From Ichthyophis bannanicus (lineage: Eukaryota > Chordata > Amphibia > Gymnophiona > Ichthyophiidae), in assembly GCA_033557465.1 (NCBI GenBank), contig CM066034.1, positions 415,254,159 through 415,318,158 of the forward strand: a DNA stretch of 64,000 nucleotides, in the 5' to 3' direction. Position 1 is the first letter of the stretch; each line of letters starts with the position of its first letter. The position numbers were made by a program, and so were the translations under genes. The notes beneath the pieces were generated by a model. It had not been told where the DNA came from and made no database searches. It saw only the letters and a program-made list of their open reading frames with translations. Of the stretch, positions 33,475-44,984 are shown piece after piece.

Positions 33475-34669
33475 TTGACCAGAAAATTCCAGAACCGGAG
33501 GAAAAAGCCCTTCTCAAAGCCCGAGTCTACACCGGCCTCAGGTAATAGGTACTTGGGCACAGGTGGTGTGGGATTCATTGGCGAAGGAGGGCTGAGAAAG
33601 CTCAGAGGGGAGAAAACCCTAGGCACTGATAATAGTGGTAGTACCGCACTTGGTGTTTTGTCTTTCTGTTTGCTTTACAGAGAAAACCTGGCAATGGATC
33701 CACAAGAGGTACTTCGCTGGATGAGCTCACAATTCGAAAAACAAAATGGAACTGGCCCAGCTGAATAAAGAGCAAGCTGTTTCCGCCCTACAAGCACAGC
33801 AGAAGCTTATGATGGATCAGATACAAGCATTACTGGCCGCCCAGAGAACAATGGAGAAGACACCGATAGAACATTCCTGTGGAGTCTTGTCTTTTGGACA
33901 GTTAACTGTGGAGGACAATCTCGACGACTTCATTGAAGCCTTTGAAAGGGTAGCCCTTAATGTAGGATGGCCGCGTGAGCAATGGGCAGTCAGGCTTGCT
34001 ACCTCCCTAACGGGAGAGGCCTTAGCGGCCTACAAAGCCATGCCCGCTGCTCTAGCGACAGAATATGACGAGCTTAAAAAAGCTATACGCGACAGGTTAG
34101 GCTTAACACCTATGGTATATAGGCGAATGTTAAGAGCCACTAAGCTTAAACCAGGTGAAACACCTAATGCTTTGTGCCACAGGGTGTGCAGCTTGGTGTG
34201 GAAATGGCTCGCCCCGGAGGGAAAGACCCTCGAGACCATTATTGACGCTATCATATTGGAGCAATTTACAGAGGCAGTTCCTCCTGAAATAAGATAATTT
34301 TTAACTTTACAAAATTGCCAAACCTCAACAGAAGCAGCTCACCTCACTGAATGGTTTATGGAGGCTGAGTTGGCCCGGAAACCACAAGGAGGCGCTGAGA
34401 ATATGTTTGGTGAGGCAAATTTTGGAAAGGCCATTAAGGAGCTTAGGCCATATGTTCCAAGTGTAACCAATTACTTGCCTAAGAAAAATGTTAAAGACAC
34501 ACAAGTAAAGTGTTTCAAATGCGGTAAAATAGGCCATAGGCAAAGAAATTTTGTGTTACGAACAGCGCTGATAATGGGTGATGGAAAAAGTATTCAAGAA
34601 GGTTTCCTTCTAAGCATAACAGTGCAAGGTGCTGCAGCTAATGCATTGCTTGACTCGGGTGCTGACTAG
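33475..34669 (+). pseudogene. Gypsy Gag: capsid-like domain and zinc knuckle
   Basis: A start at 33694 (MDPQEVLRWMSSQFEKQ) loses frame near 33745. The main reading continues with ELAQLNKEQAVSALQ and a capsid-type block: DDFIEAFERVALNVGWPREQW then LTGEALAAYKAM, and KPGETPNALCHRVCSL. These SCAN/capsid-like features are typical of vertebrate Gypsy elements. A stop occurs at 34295 (R then TAA). The later part, in frame from 34358, holds the nucleocapsid zinc knuckle with CFKCGKIGHRQRNF, whose last Cys is replaced by Phe. Gag would assemble the particle. Confidence 0.85.
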
Positions 34670-34925
34670 AGTATGGTCTCAAAGAAGCTATGGCAGGCCA
34701 TACAAGTCCACGGTAGATCAGCCCCGAGCCAACCGGAAGGTAGGACCAAAATCCGATGTGTGCACGGATCATCCACCTATTACCCCCTCTATAGAGTTTC
34801 AGTAAAAGGGTTAGGGACTCGGAGGGAGGTTTTAGTAGCCATAGTACCCAAATTACCATACGATATTGTGTTAGGTAGGGACTGGCCACCATTTTGTAGT
34901 GGGATCAAAGAAGGCATACAGGCGA
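34600..34925 (+). pseudogene. Gypsy aspartic protease
   Basis: The active-site loop ANALLDSGAD is followed at once by a TAG stop (34667-34669). The reading then resumes in phase with SMVSKKLWQAI and ends with the conserved LPYDIVLGRDWPPF near 34855-34890. Protease would cleave Gag-Pol. The stop sits inside the catalytic domain, so it is either a disabling mutation or (less likely) a readthrough site. Confidence 0.8.
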
Positions 34926-35139
34926 AGGGAGGTATGGTCTCTACCAGATCCCAGACCCAAAGCTCAGTGGTGCACTCCGAACCTTCAGAGGAGGAGGCGG
35001 ACCCTCTAGAGGAGGAAGAGGAGACCCCAGAGGAGGAGGGTAGACTGGCTGATGAGGGCTTAGGAGAGTTACCCCAGCATGAAGATTTGGTTAGTACCCC
35101 TTCCAAAAACACTAAGAAAAGCAAAGCAGAGAAGTGCCA

Positions 35140-36559
35140 AGAAAGACACCATAGAGCTCAAGTGAGGGCGGGAATGGAGGCCGGGCAAGGATTGCCTTGG
35201 GTGCCTGCAGATCTGGTTAAAAAGTTCCCCTCCTTCCCTAAGGAGCAGCAAGGTGATCCTGCGTTAAAGCGCGCCTTTGAATATGCCAAAACTGAGAGGG
35301 ACATTCTTCCCAGATTCCTAATCGAGAAGGAAATACTGTACAGGGAAAGCAATGATCCCCAAACTGGAGCGGTCAGGAAACAGTTGGTTGTCCCAACTAC
35401 GTTTAAAGCGGTGGTCCTGAGATTGGCCCACGATCAACCGGTCGGTAGTAATAAGGGAGTATAGGGTACCCTGGACCAAATTTTAGCCCGTTTTTATTGG
35501 CCAGGAGTGTTTAAAGAAACTGCACGTTTCTGCGAGGCCTGTCCTTCCTGTCAGCGGGTTACCGCTGCGAAACCCAGGGACGTCCCTATGATTCCTACCC
35601 CTAGGATAGCGGAACCCATACGCCGGATGGCGATGGATATTGTGGGACCCTTGGTAAAAACACCCAGAGGATTCCAGTATATCCTGGTGGTGATGGATCA
35701 CGCCACCAGGTTTCCATAGGCTATACCGTTTTGAAACATATCAGCCAGAATTATAGGAATGGAATTAATCAAGCTATTTTGCGAAGTAGGATTTCCTCAA
35801 GAAATGCTTACCGATAGAGGTAGCAATTTCATGTCCAAATACTTAGCCCAAGTATGGGACGCATTTGGAATCCACCACATAAAAACCACCGCCTACCATC
35901 CACAAACCAATGGGCTTGTAGAAAGGTTCAACCAAACCCTAAAGCAGATGCTACGACGGGGCCTGGACGGAAAGATGGCAGACTGGGACGTCATGCTCCC
36001 GTTTGTTTTGTATGCCAGTAGGGAGCGTACTCAGGCCTCATTAGGAGCTTCCCCATATGAATTAATGTTTGGCCGTGTCCCAAGGGGAGTCCTAGATATC
36101 TTAAGGGAGAAATGGGTGGAACCTGAAAGGGAAGAAATGGGGGTGCCCCATTTCCTTCGTGAGCTGAGGAGGCGCTTACAGAGGACTTCTCAGGCCTCAG
36201 GAGAACATCTGCAAGCTTGTCAGAAATGCCAGAAAAGGTACTACGACCGAGGAAAGAAACCTCGTCAATTAACCTTAGGCGAGAAGGTAGTAGTAATGAT
36301 AGCGGATGTCGGTCCAAAATTCGAAGCTCAATGGAAGGGTCCCTATACAGTAGTAGAACGCAAGGGCCCTGTCTCTTATATAGTGGAGAATGACAAAGGA
36401 CGCCGTCAAGTCTACCATGTCAATGTCCTTAAGCCTTGGCATGAGAGGACAGCGGCAGCTAGTCGATCCAAAGTGAAGGAACATAGTGAGTCCCGCTTCA
36501 TGATTACGTGCTGTGAGAACGTGGGTTCACCAGCCCGTAATAGCTTAAGAGGGGGGATA
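35140..36559 (+). pseudogene. Gypsy integrase with GPY/F-like end
   Basis: An acidic linker (34930-35130) follows protease directly. The zinc-binding region is read as LRLAHDQPVG, a stop at 35462, then ARFYWPGVFKETARFCEACPSCQ. The catalytic core has MAMDIVGPLVKTPRG and LVVMDHATRF, another lesion at 35718-35750, then LTDRGSNFMS and TTAYHPQTNGLVERFNQTLK. The C-terminal module is KFEAQWKGPYTVVERKGPVSY with YHVNVLKPWHER. It would insert the DNA copy. RT and RNase H, expected between protease and this domain or (in Gmr1-like elements) after it, are missing in both places. The open frame continues about 130 residues into the 3' LTR. Confidence 0.85.
36547..36559 (+). promoter_or_regulatory. Gypsy polypurine tract
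   Basis: AAGAGGGGGGATA directly precedes the 3' LTR start at 36560, the position from which plus-strand DNA synthesis is primed. Confidence 0.75.
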
Positions 36560-37730
36560 TGTGACATGGAAACCTTCACAGAGCCTATGATAATAGAGGA
36601 AAAAGAGGAATTTACTTTAAAACCTGTTAGGCAGCCAGCACACACAGCTCAGAAGGAGCAAAGAAACAGTGGAATAGGATTACCACACCCAAGCCATGAC
36701 GCAGCAAGAAGTTTAGGATCTGATTATTACCACCTGTCCAGGAAAGCACAGGGAAAGGGTAGTGGAGAGGGAGATACAAGCTGCTGGGTAGATCCAGCAG
36801 AGGGCAGTGGCAGTGGCAGTGTCAGAGTGAGCAGCAGCAGTGCAGGAAGCAGAGGTCACAGAGAGAAAAGCCTGCTGAACCCAGGAAGCAGTGGGAGTAG
36901 CCCTGGAACAGGAAGCAGCAAGGGAAAGGCTTCAGAAGAACGTGGCCGTTGAAGTGCTCAGAGTGCTAGCAACTGGAGGTCTGAGGTGGAGCCTGCTTAC
37001 AGCCCAGAGGTAGAAGCTATAACTCCAGAAAGAAGGAGAGACCAAGCTGAGGTCAGAAAGCTGTCCAGACTGGGAGAGCAGGGAAGCCCACAGTCCTCAT
37101 TACCAGAGAGAAGACCTCACCATTCATACAGGTGGGAACCAAGCTTTATCAAAGGGAAAGCTAAAAGGTCTGTTTGTACCAGAGGGTCAGAGCAGTGCAC
37201 AGAGCATGAATTAACTACAGGAAGATATAAAACAATTCCTAGCCATTGGAGGTTAGAGGAGGAGAGCCAGAGGGGACATACTGCAGTAACAGGTATTCCA
37301 AAACCTACTTGCTTAGAACTGTACCCTTGTAGTCCAACTGAATCCTCAGAGAGAGGCTTGTATAGAAACAGCTATGAGGATTTAAACCCCAGTGTAACAC
37401 CGGGTGAATGCAAGCTGATGCAGTGGGAAAATAATAACAATATTCCTGAATGTGCTCCCATGGACTGTATGTTATGCCTGTTGGATGATGTTGAATCCTT
37501 GCGCTGAAGACCTGTAAGCTACAAAGGAAAAGAGCATATTTTTCTTTGGAAGTACTGTTTTGTTTCCAAGTTTTGTTGTACAAAAAGATATCCTTGAGGG
37601 AAGGGGAATAAAGCCCTTATCTTTGTTTTGCCTTAACACTCGACTGAAGACTATTTTGTTCTGCAAGATAGGAGGCAACTATAAACCCGGGGCCCTAGGC
37701 GAAGGCCTATTCGGGACCTGTGGGGTCACA
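36560..37730 (+). repeat. Gypsy 3' LTR
   Basis: Same length and ends as the 5' LTR, with scattered substitutions. The AATAAA signal is at 37607-37612. A 174-codon open frame inside it (36986-37507) is shared in part with the 5' LTR, but has no recognisable domain and overlaps promoter and R signals. Confidence 0.9.
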
Positions 37731-38187
37731 CACCACAGTGCCAAAGTATGAAAGGCCACTATGGCGATGGTGCAAATGGGACATAGGGGACTGTAGGCGG
37801 GACATGTAGCATTAGCAGCTGGGGCATAGGGCGGACCAGGCGGGCTCCCATGTGGCACATAGGAACATAGAAACCGGAAGTGCGAAATACAGCATCTGAG
37901 AAAGGACAAACACAACAGATAAATTACCTGTCCACACTAGCCAATAGTTGCTAGGGCAGCGACAGGATGCACCCACACCTATCCCACCACCATGTTCAAG
38001 GTACAGAATGTTGACAAGCGCTGATGGGGGTGTGTGTGGGAATGTCCATGTATGCCTGCCCACCCCAAACGCTGTACTATAGGCACCTGCCACCTGCACA
38101 GTGGATGGCCCGGGGGGGGGGGGAGGCGCACAACAAGAACCATCATCATATGCTTATGTTAGCACAGCATGGGGTGGGGTGCCCATA
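37731..38187. other. Harbinger internal sequence, no gene seen
   Basis: Non-coding interior of the large element just right of the Gypsy insertion. It includes a run of G at 38112-38124 (antisense poly-C). Confidence 0.5.
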
Positions 38188-38462
38188 GAAATATAGAAAC
38201 ACAGAAATATGACAACAGAAAAAGACCACATGGCCTATCTAGTCTGTCCTTCCATAACAACTACAACAGTCCCCTTTTTACCTTTAGAGATCCTCTGTGT
38301 TTTTCCCATGCTTTTTTGAATTCAGTTACTGTCCTCATCTCTACCACCTCCACTGGGAGACTATTCCACGGATCCACTACTCTTTCCGTAAAGAAATATT
38401 TCTGCATATCACTCCTGAATCTATCTCCCTTCACCCTCACACCATGTCCCCTTGTAGCAGAG
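38188..38462 (-). mobile_element. CR1 second-family 3' fragment (copy G)
   Basis: This antisense fragment matches 7390-7680 of copy B nearly base for base (e.g. CTACCACCTCCACTGGGAGAC, GTAAAGAAATA). It starts at the family's 3' end and stops in the RT C-terminal region, as expected for a short 5'-truncated insertion into the Harbinger. Confidence 0.85.
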
Positions 38463-38524
38463 GGGCCAGTGGCACCTGTCTGCAGTGGACCCAGCCCATG
38501 CCCTGTACCAGTACGTGGTGTTCA

Positions 38525-39060
38525 TTAAAAACAGAAAAAGTTTCCCCAAAGGAGACATAAAGGTATGGCCCAGGGAGGGCAGTGCACCTGTGGCCCCACT
38601 GTGGTGCAGTACACACAGGCAGTGTGACTCAGATCAGAGGGTCATAGGTTCAGGTCCCAGCTACAGACCCTGCTGACCACATCACAAACATTTTCCTCGC
38701 CACGTAGATATAACAGAAAATGAGGATTAAAAAAGGGAAATGCCTTGCCAAGGACACGTTAAGGTATGGCCCAGGGAAGGCAGTACACCTGTGGCCCCAC
38801 TGTGGTGCAGTACACACAGGCAGTGTGACCCAGATCAAAGGGTCATAGGTTCAGGTCCCTGCCACAGACACTGCAGAACATAGCACAAACATTTGCCATA
38901 ATACATAGATACAACAGAAAAACAGGAAATGTCTGGCTGAAGAGAGGTAAAGGTAGTACGAGGGAATGCTGGGGCGCCGTGGCAACACCATGGTGCAGTA
39001 CACCCAGGCAATGCCCAGGAGCAGAGGGTCACACGTACTGGTTCCAGCAGCTTGAATCAG
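38525..39060 (+). repeat. Three tandem ~190-200 bp units with tRNA-like boxes
   Basis: AAGGTATGGCCCAGGGA at 38560 recurs at 38761 and, diverged, at 38947. Each unit contains TGGTGCAGTACAC (A-box-like) and, in the first two, GGTTCAGGTCC (B-box-like), separated by GGGTCATA. The third unit is more diverged (TACTGGTTCC). Related single modules occur in H2 at 27778-27872. Confidence 0.75.
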
Positions 39061-41034
39061 GACAACACATCCAAACAGGTTACCCTACGAAGCATATACA
39101 ACCTAAAATCATGCACTCAGCATAGCAGCGGTCAACAGAGGTAGAAACAACTACCCACCCACTCAGGCCCCACCGTGCAAATCATGCTGCACAGGCAGGC
39201 TTCTGTCCCCTGAACAGAATTGCAGGTAGCATCACAGCACCCCTGCTATCATCTACTCAGTCCAGAAATGTTGGCAGTGTGGCAGCTGGGGTTGCCAAAC
39301 ACCCCGACCATTGCACAATGCTGCAGTAGGAGTGTGTGTGTGTAGATGTCCATCCATAGTCCCATGCCTGCCGATCGCCCCCTCCCACCCTTGGCCACAG
39401 TGTGCAACTGCTACCAGCATGAGCCTGCGCAGGCTGGAGGAACAAGGTGCAGGGAGCACACCTGGCCAGCTACCAGGCAATGGGGGTTCCAGGGAGTGTA
39501 GTGCAGGCAACACGCATGGCACAACCACCCTGTGCCGGCCCGTGCCATGGGCTACCACACCCACCAGGGACATGGATGGTAGGGCCCCTACCACATAGGG
39601 CCCCACAGCTGTGCCCAAGAGCAGACACAAAGCATCTACAGTTGGGCTACTAGGGGGGTAATCCCTGATGAATGCAGTGTGTCGACCATGTTACGGTTTA
39701 TCTTAATGTTCCTGTATGTTCCCCATTCCAAATGCAGGCATTCTGACACGTAATATGTTTGCAAACAAGAAACAATGTAAATAAAACATGTACATATGTT
39801 CTATATAACTACGATGGCCAGCTGTCCCTTATTGCTATGTGTCAGAGGTGTGCAAATGACAGGTGTGAGCACCCACATGCGTGTCTGTGTGCACTACAAA
39901 GGTCCAATGCATGGTACCATACCCATGGCAAGGGTGGGGGTGACCATGGGCATCGCACGTGGTAGCACCACAGATGGACACATGCACACACGTGGCACGG
40001 TGGGCATGGGGCAGCTGTGGTGGAACATGCATAGGTACGGCCAGCCATGGCAACAGGTACAGACCAGGGCAGATGCCGCAATGAACACTGCCAAAGGGAT
40101 AATGGACACTGGGGTGAGCGGTGCGCATGGTCGGGGGTGGCATCGGGGACCAGGGCTATTGACGCAGGGGGACAGGGATGGGCGGTGCACATGGGGCATG
40201 GGGGCGGGGCAAAAAACGCACAGGTGTGGCTGGAAAGTGCATACGGGGAGGGTGCCAGGATGTACCTGGGGCTGGGGTGGGGCATGCTGTGGTGGCGGCA
40301 TCCCATGGATACCTATGCAGGATACACAGTGCACCTATCAAATTCCTGTGGACCATTGAAGGCCCTATGTGATGGGAGTGATGTGGCCAGGCAGCACAGC
40401 ATGCATCTGCCAGTGTTCAGCAGTAGTGTCCAAATGTCTCGGGGGATGGGCCCGTGAGGGTGGGGGCACCTCCACGGCACACAGCGCACTGAACCAGGCA
40501 CAGCGGTATACATGATACCAGCAGTACACTACCAGTGTGCTACCAGAGGTGGATGTGTGGACAGGTCAGACAGCGTGCACATGTCAACAGACGTACAGGG
40601 TACGATGTCCATCTGATGTGGAGGACCTGTACGGAGACGTATCCGGGGCCACCCCAACGTGCCCCTAGCAGGTGCCGGTGGCGACAGGTGGTGACAGGTG
40701 GCGGGGAGGGGGCAGAGGGATAGGGGGATGGGGGGGCTACGGACACTGGTGGGGCCGGGGGAAGCAGGGCTGCCATGTGCCAGTGGGTGGGTGTGCCACG
40801 GCTGATGGAGCAACCCATGGTGACCACAGCTGGGGGTGGAGGGGGGACACAGGCTGGCCGTGTTAGTGGCATGGGGTTGGTCCCTGGGGCAGGCACGGGT
40901 AGGGCTGTGCATACATTGGCCTCCCACAAAACACACAGGACACGTGACATCAGGCACGGCTGCCTGTGCAGCCATTTATTTGCTGTGCCCTCGGCCACGC
41001 CTTGTGTGGCCCCTCCCACCCTGTGGTGCAGGTG
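39061..41034. other. Harbinger interior, low-complexity TG/CA- and GC-rich
   Basis: Several overlapping long open frames exist on both strands here. Their products are rich in His, Pro, Cys, Gly and Trp and match no family, as expected from biased repeats such as CATGGGC and GTGGGG. I annotate no gene. Confidence 0.5.
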
Positions 41035-41636
41035 TCATGCTTGGTGCTGCTGATGATGCTGCTGATGCTGGTGGTGGTGGTGCAGGAGCTCTATGCTGGC
41101 AGCTATGGCCCGTGCTGATGCGGCCAGGTCACGCATCTCGCCCAGGATTCTGGCCAATTTGTGCCTCATGCAGCGCACCTCATGCCGTTGCCTCCGCTGT
41201 TCGCAGACCATCGTCCGCAGTATATGCCATACACCTGTGGGGGAGACAAGTTGTGTGCCGTGAGACAGGGCTCCATCTGCCACCTGTACATAGGCAACAA
41301 CAAACCAACACGGTTGGACACTCACCCTCTGCATCCCAAAGGGCCGCCTCAGAGTGTGCCCGCATCTCCCCGATAACCTCTGACAGAGCAGACCTTGCAT
41401 CCCGCATGGACTGCTGTGGGTCAGCAGGCAACGCCTCCACTGTGGCTGCGGTGGTAGGTGGCGTGCTGTCCTGGGCCAACCGTAGACCTTGTCCGCCATC
41501 ATCCTCCAGGGGTGGGGCTAGACCCCCCACTCCCACGTGTCCCACTGCTGTCTCCCCTGGTGCTGCACCCCTGGCCACGACCCAGGGTCAGTGTGCTGTG
41601 CCGCCTCCTCCACCTCCACAATGGAACGTATGTCAC
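41035..41636 (-). pseudogene. Harbinger SANT-protein gene, exons 2 and 3 (predicted)
   Basis: On minus, a splice acceptor CCCTACAG precedes an exon from 41636 down to 41326. It encodes DIRSIVEVEEAAQHTDPG, then after a one-base frame change APPLEDDGGQGLRLAQDS and RDARSALSEVIGEMRAHSEA. A donor GG|GTGAGTG and an acceptor CCCCACAG bound a 91-base intron (41325-41235). The join keeps frame (DAEG-VWHILRT). The last exon (41234-41035) reads RRQRHEVRCMRHKLARILGEM and ends in a His/Gln-rich tail. The helical, charged C-terminus fits the oligomerisation end of Harbinger Myb-like proteins. Assigning it to the same gene as 43850-44362 is inference. Confidence 0.55.
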
Positions 41637-43831
41637 CTGTAGGGAAACATGTTACATAGCTCAGGTGGGGCATGGCTGCCTGTCTGCCCCTGTCACATCC
41701 CATACATACATGCCATGAGGGACGCAGGGCACCCTGGTCAGTGTGCTGCTACCAAGGCTACATACGTGTGGACATAGATGTCACCTATGCGTGGGCGTGA
41801 GTTGCACCGTCCCATATCCGTGTCCCCAGAGCCTATGGCAGCCCACCAGTGGCCGTGTGTCTGCATTACTGTGGGCACCCCACATGGTCTGGCGTGGCTG
41901 CTGAGGTAGGGCCAGTGTGCTGTTCCAATGAAGCCGGGGACAGGCATGCCCTGTGGGGGCGGGGATATGTGTACATGGTTGCATGGGCCAGGGTGGGACA
42001 GGCCTGTGGCGGTGAGACCTACGGTGGCCTGTGGGTGGCAGCACATGGTAGCCACATGCGTGGGCATGAGCCGTACGGGTCTGTATCGGGGCCTCTGTGC
42101 CCCCCACCAGCAGCGATCCTTTTATACTGGTGCCTCCTGTGTCTTGCATCCCACACTACCAGGGCCTTCTCCCCCCCACGCATGCTGCCACATGCCCTGT
42201 GCCACCCCATCGCCACCTGCGTCCCTGCAACCAATGTCCATGGCGGGCACAGGTGCAGTGCACCTCCCTGTCACCCGCATAGTTACCCGTGTGGCCCTGC
42301 CATTCTCACCATCCCTGCACTGTATCCCCACAACACATTGTTGACCTATGCTGCTACCACAGGCCTGTCCCCCCACCCTGTACCCATCCACTGCGCTGTG
42401 CCGCCCCCTGCTCACCGTCACCATGCCCCCCCCCCACTGGCCCATGCACCTAAAGCTGCCCCTGTGCCGGCCCACTCTCAGCCCCTATGTCAGTGCCCTT
42501 CCTTGGATCTATGTCAGCCATACCCTGCTCCCACAACCCCACACCTTCTCTGGCTGTCGCACTACCCCCATTTAACCCTCCCCCAGTGGGGGGTGTTGCC
42601 CCTGGCACCCACCCCCCATGGACCCCTTTTGCTCCTGGGGGGGGTTCAGCACACAATGCGCCTGGTGCACTTTCATGGCCCCCAGTCACACCACGGCACA
42701 CCTGGTTTCTGGGACCATGTGTTGTGCATGCCCTACCCCTCCTGCCCCAGCTCCATGACATGGTCCCCCCATCTCTGCTGGCCAGGCTCATCGTGCACTG
42801 CCAGGCACCTGCTGGCCCCCTGACGGGTCCACACATGTTTCCGCACTATATCCTCGGGTCCCTGCATTCACTCCCACCCCCGTTCCCCTGCCTGGGGTGA
42901 TGGCATCAGCCATGGCATTCCCACATCCCCCCCATACCAGGCCAGACCCCCCATCCGAACCTGTACTGGCACCTCCAACATTTGCTGGTCTGTCCAACGT
43001 TAGACCCCCTCCGTCTGCCCCCCGCACGGTGGCAACTGTCGGGTAGATCCTTGTGTCCGTGTTCTCGGTTGGGTGTATGGTTCTGTACTGTCCTCAGTGG
43101 CACTGCACCCTACGACATGCTTTCTCAGTGTATGTGTACCTGTTGCTGCACCCCCACTGCTTTCCTGCCCCTGGAGTGTTGTGCCCCATTGCTCTGCTCA
43201 TGGCCTGTTTGTCCCACCCAGTTCCTATGGTCCCTTGGTGCATTACGTATGCCCATGTGTGCAGTGGCGGTCGGTGCACCTCGTAGAGCTAATGCTGTCA
43301 CAGGGCAACACATGGCAGGTGGCGTGGTGCTGTGCACGCCCTGTTGAGTGGGTCCAGGGGCTGCTGGACTGTGGGTGGGGCCCTGGGCCGGGGTGTGTGC
43401 CACTGCAGGGCCCATCTGGGATTGACAGGTGCCCATGGGTGCCGAAGCATGTTGGCCAGTGATGTGTCAGGGTCACATGGTGTGGTGCTTGGGATGTGGG
43501 TGGGGGTGGGGATGTTGTGTGTTGACTGCCATTGTGCCATGTTGAGGCCCCCTGCATGTGTGGGTGTCTGCGTGTGGTGGCCTACACAATGCATGGCTGA
43601 CAGGGGGCTGTTGTCCAGGGGCGTTGTTGTGATGGTACGCCTAGTGTGGGATACCCCGTATGTTACATGGGGCGGGCTGGCATCATGCGTACTTGTGTGA
43701 ACCCTGGCATGCCCCCCACCCCACCCCTCCATCGCCCCTGCAATTGTGTGTGTATTGTCTCTCACCAGTACACCTCATTCAAACTTACCTGCACTTGGGT
43801 GCGCTGTGTCCAAAGCAGGGGGCAGGCCATG
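41637..43831. other. Probable long intron of the minus-strand gene
   Basis: Nothing coding was recognised on either strand. A 324-codon plus-strand open frame at 41849-42823 has a biased His/Pro/Cys-rich product and is treated as chance. Confidence 0.4.
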
Positions 43832-44362
43832 TATATACATGGGCCCGAGTCAGTCCGCTAGGTGCCGCTCCAGATCGGTCAGGGTGGCCCCCTGTGCTGG
43901 GCCCCCTCCAGTGCCCTGTGCATTGCATCTCTCCTGGGTGAGCTGTCCATGGATGTTCCTCTTTATGTCACAGTATCTTTTTCGCAGGCTTTCAATATCG
44001 CGATGGGGTCCCCCTGCTGCCGCCACCTCTGCCTGCACTTCAGCCCATGCCCTGGTATGCGTGGCAATGGTCGTTGTCGCACTCATGTGGCCAAACAGCA
44101 CCTCATAGCGCTCCAGAATGCTGGCCAGGAGGAGGTCGTTCTCCTCCTGGGTGAAGTGCACCGCCCTCCTCCTGACTTCCTCCGCCACCGGGATCCTGCA
44201 GCGCTTCTGTTTTGGCACACCTCTGGCCTGTTCAATGGGGTGTTGTGAGGCCCCGGATGGGCCTGCCCTCTCACTCTCTGCGTCTGCGGCTGGATCGGCC
44301 ACTGGTGGCTGTTGCCTGTGCTCCCCTCCAGCCTCCTGGGTTCCTCCTGCAATGTCCTCCAT
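43832..44362 (-). pseudogene. Harbinger-associated SANT/Myb-like DNA-binding protein, exon 1
   Basis: From the ATG at 44362 (MEDIAGGTQEAGG) comes a disordered N-terminus, then a basic patch PKQKRCRIPVAEEVRRR and a Myb/SANT-like trihelix block: FTQEENDLLLASILERYEVLFG, then RAWAEVQAEVAAAG and IESLRKRYCDIKRNIHGQL. ATLTDLERHLAD follows and a TGA at 43850-43852, where the next bases read LGPM in phase, so TGA probably replaces a Trp codon. Harbinger elements encode such a protein, which carries the transposase into the nucleus and binds terminal repeats. It lies head to head with the transposase. Confidence 0.8.
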
Positions 44363-44400
44363 GCATTGTCGCTGATGTTGATGTGCACTGCACCAAACAC

Positions 44401-44984
44401 TCGCCCTTCATCTTCCATCGTGGTTCATGCTGCATGCACGCACACTCTGCAGGACTTCATTGCTTTGGGAGTTATGGCACATTCCGACACGCATATGAGG
44501 ATCATGCAATGTGTATCACGCAAACTGCATCGGACGTACACTTACCCGCTAAGTGTACGCGCGTGGGAACACGCCTTGTGTTCTGCTCTCACCTACGTGT
44601 CTGGGTGTGGCGAGAGATGTAGAACACCATATGTTTGCACCCTGCTGCATCACAGGGACATGCCACCTGCTCCCCCTACTCTCATTCAACGTGCACAATC
44701 AGGTACATGCATTGTGGGAACGCACGTTCCTGCGCGCGCTGCGTCAATACGCTTCTGTACGTACAGGATGTTGGCTCATGCTGTTGATAGTGAACATCCC
44801 AGGATCACCAGGTATGTATGGTTTCTGTGATTTTCTTGCGCGCCCCACACCCTATTTCCCAGCCACCTGTGCTCCTTCCCATGTCTATCATGGCACAGAC
44901 AGTGCATGCAGGTTGTGTGGTCATCGCGTTGGTGGAGCTGGCAGGGCTGCAGTTGCCTGAAGCGGAGATGGTGTCCCTGGGGCT
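44401..44984. promoter_or_regulatory. Divergent intergenic region between the two Harbinger genes
   Basis: About 0.6 kb separates the two start regions, so it should contain both promoters. No canonical TATA was recognised. CACCAG|GTATGTATGG at 44812 looks like a splice donor and could end a 5' non-coding exon of the transposase, with CTCTACAG at 45108 as a possible acceptor. Confidence 0.4.

Larger units (their letters stand above)
32202..37730 (+). mobile_element. Gypsy-type LTR retrotransposon with two full LTRs
   Basis: Two LTRs of 1,171 bp each (32202-33372, 36560-37730) flank a 3.2-kb interior with gag, protease and integrase. CACC precedes the left LTR (32198-32201) and follows the right LTR (37731-37734). 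The duplication is 4 bp, or 5 bp (ACACC) if the final A of the LTR is counted with the target. Few LTR differences are visible by eye, so it is the youngest insertion in this stack. No RT-RNase H is present, so it depended on other elements or lost that part. Confidence 0.9.

Noticed and set aside
36986..37507. 174-codon open frame in the Gypsy 3' LTR considered as an extra gene
   Set aside because: It overlaps LTR promoter and R signals. The 5' LTR version is broken at a different point, and the product is low in complexity with no domain.
39796..41642. Several overlapping open frames of 100-270 codons on both strands
   Set aside because: Same compositional bias, no domain motif, and strong mutual overlap. 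Only the minus-strand exon-like pieces at 41035-41636 have splice borders and a helical product.
41849..42823. 324-codon open frame on plus within the large Harbinger
   Set aside because: The product is dominated by His, Pro, Cys and Trp, as expected from CAC/CCC/TGG-rich low-complexity DNA. Equally long frames overlap it, and it lies in the predicted intron of the minus-strand gene.
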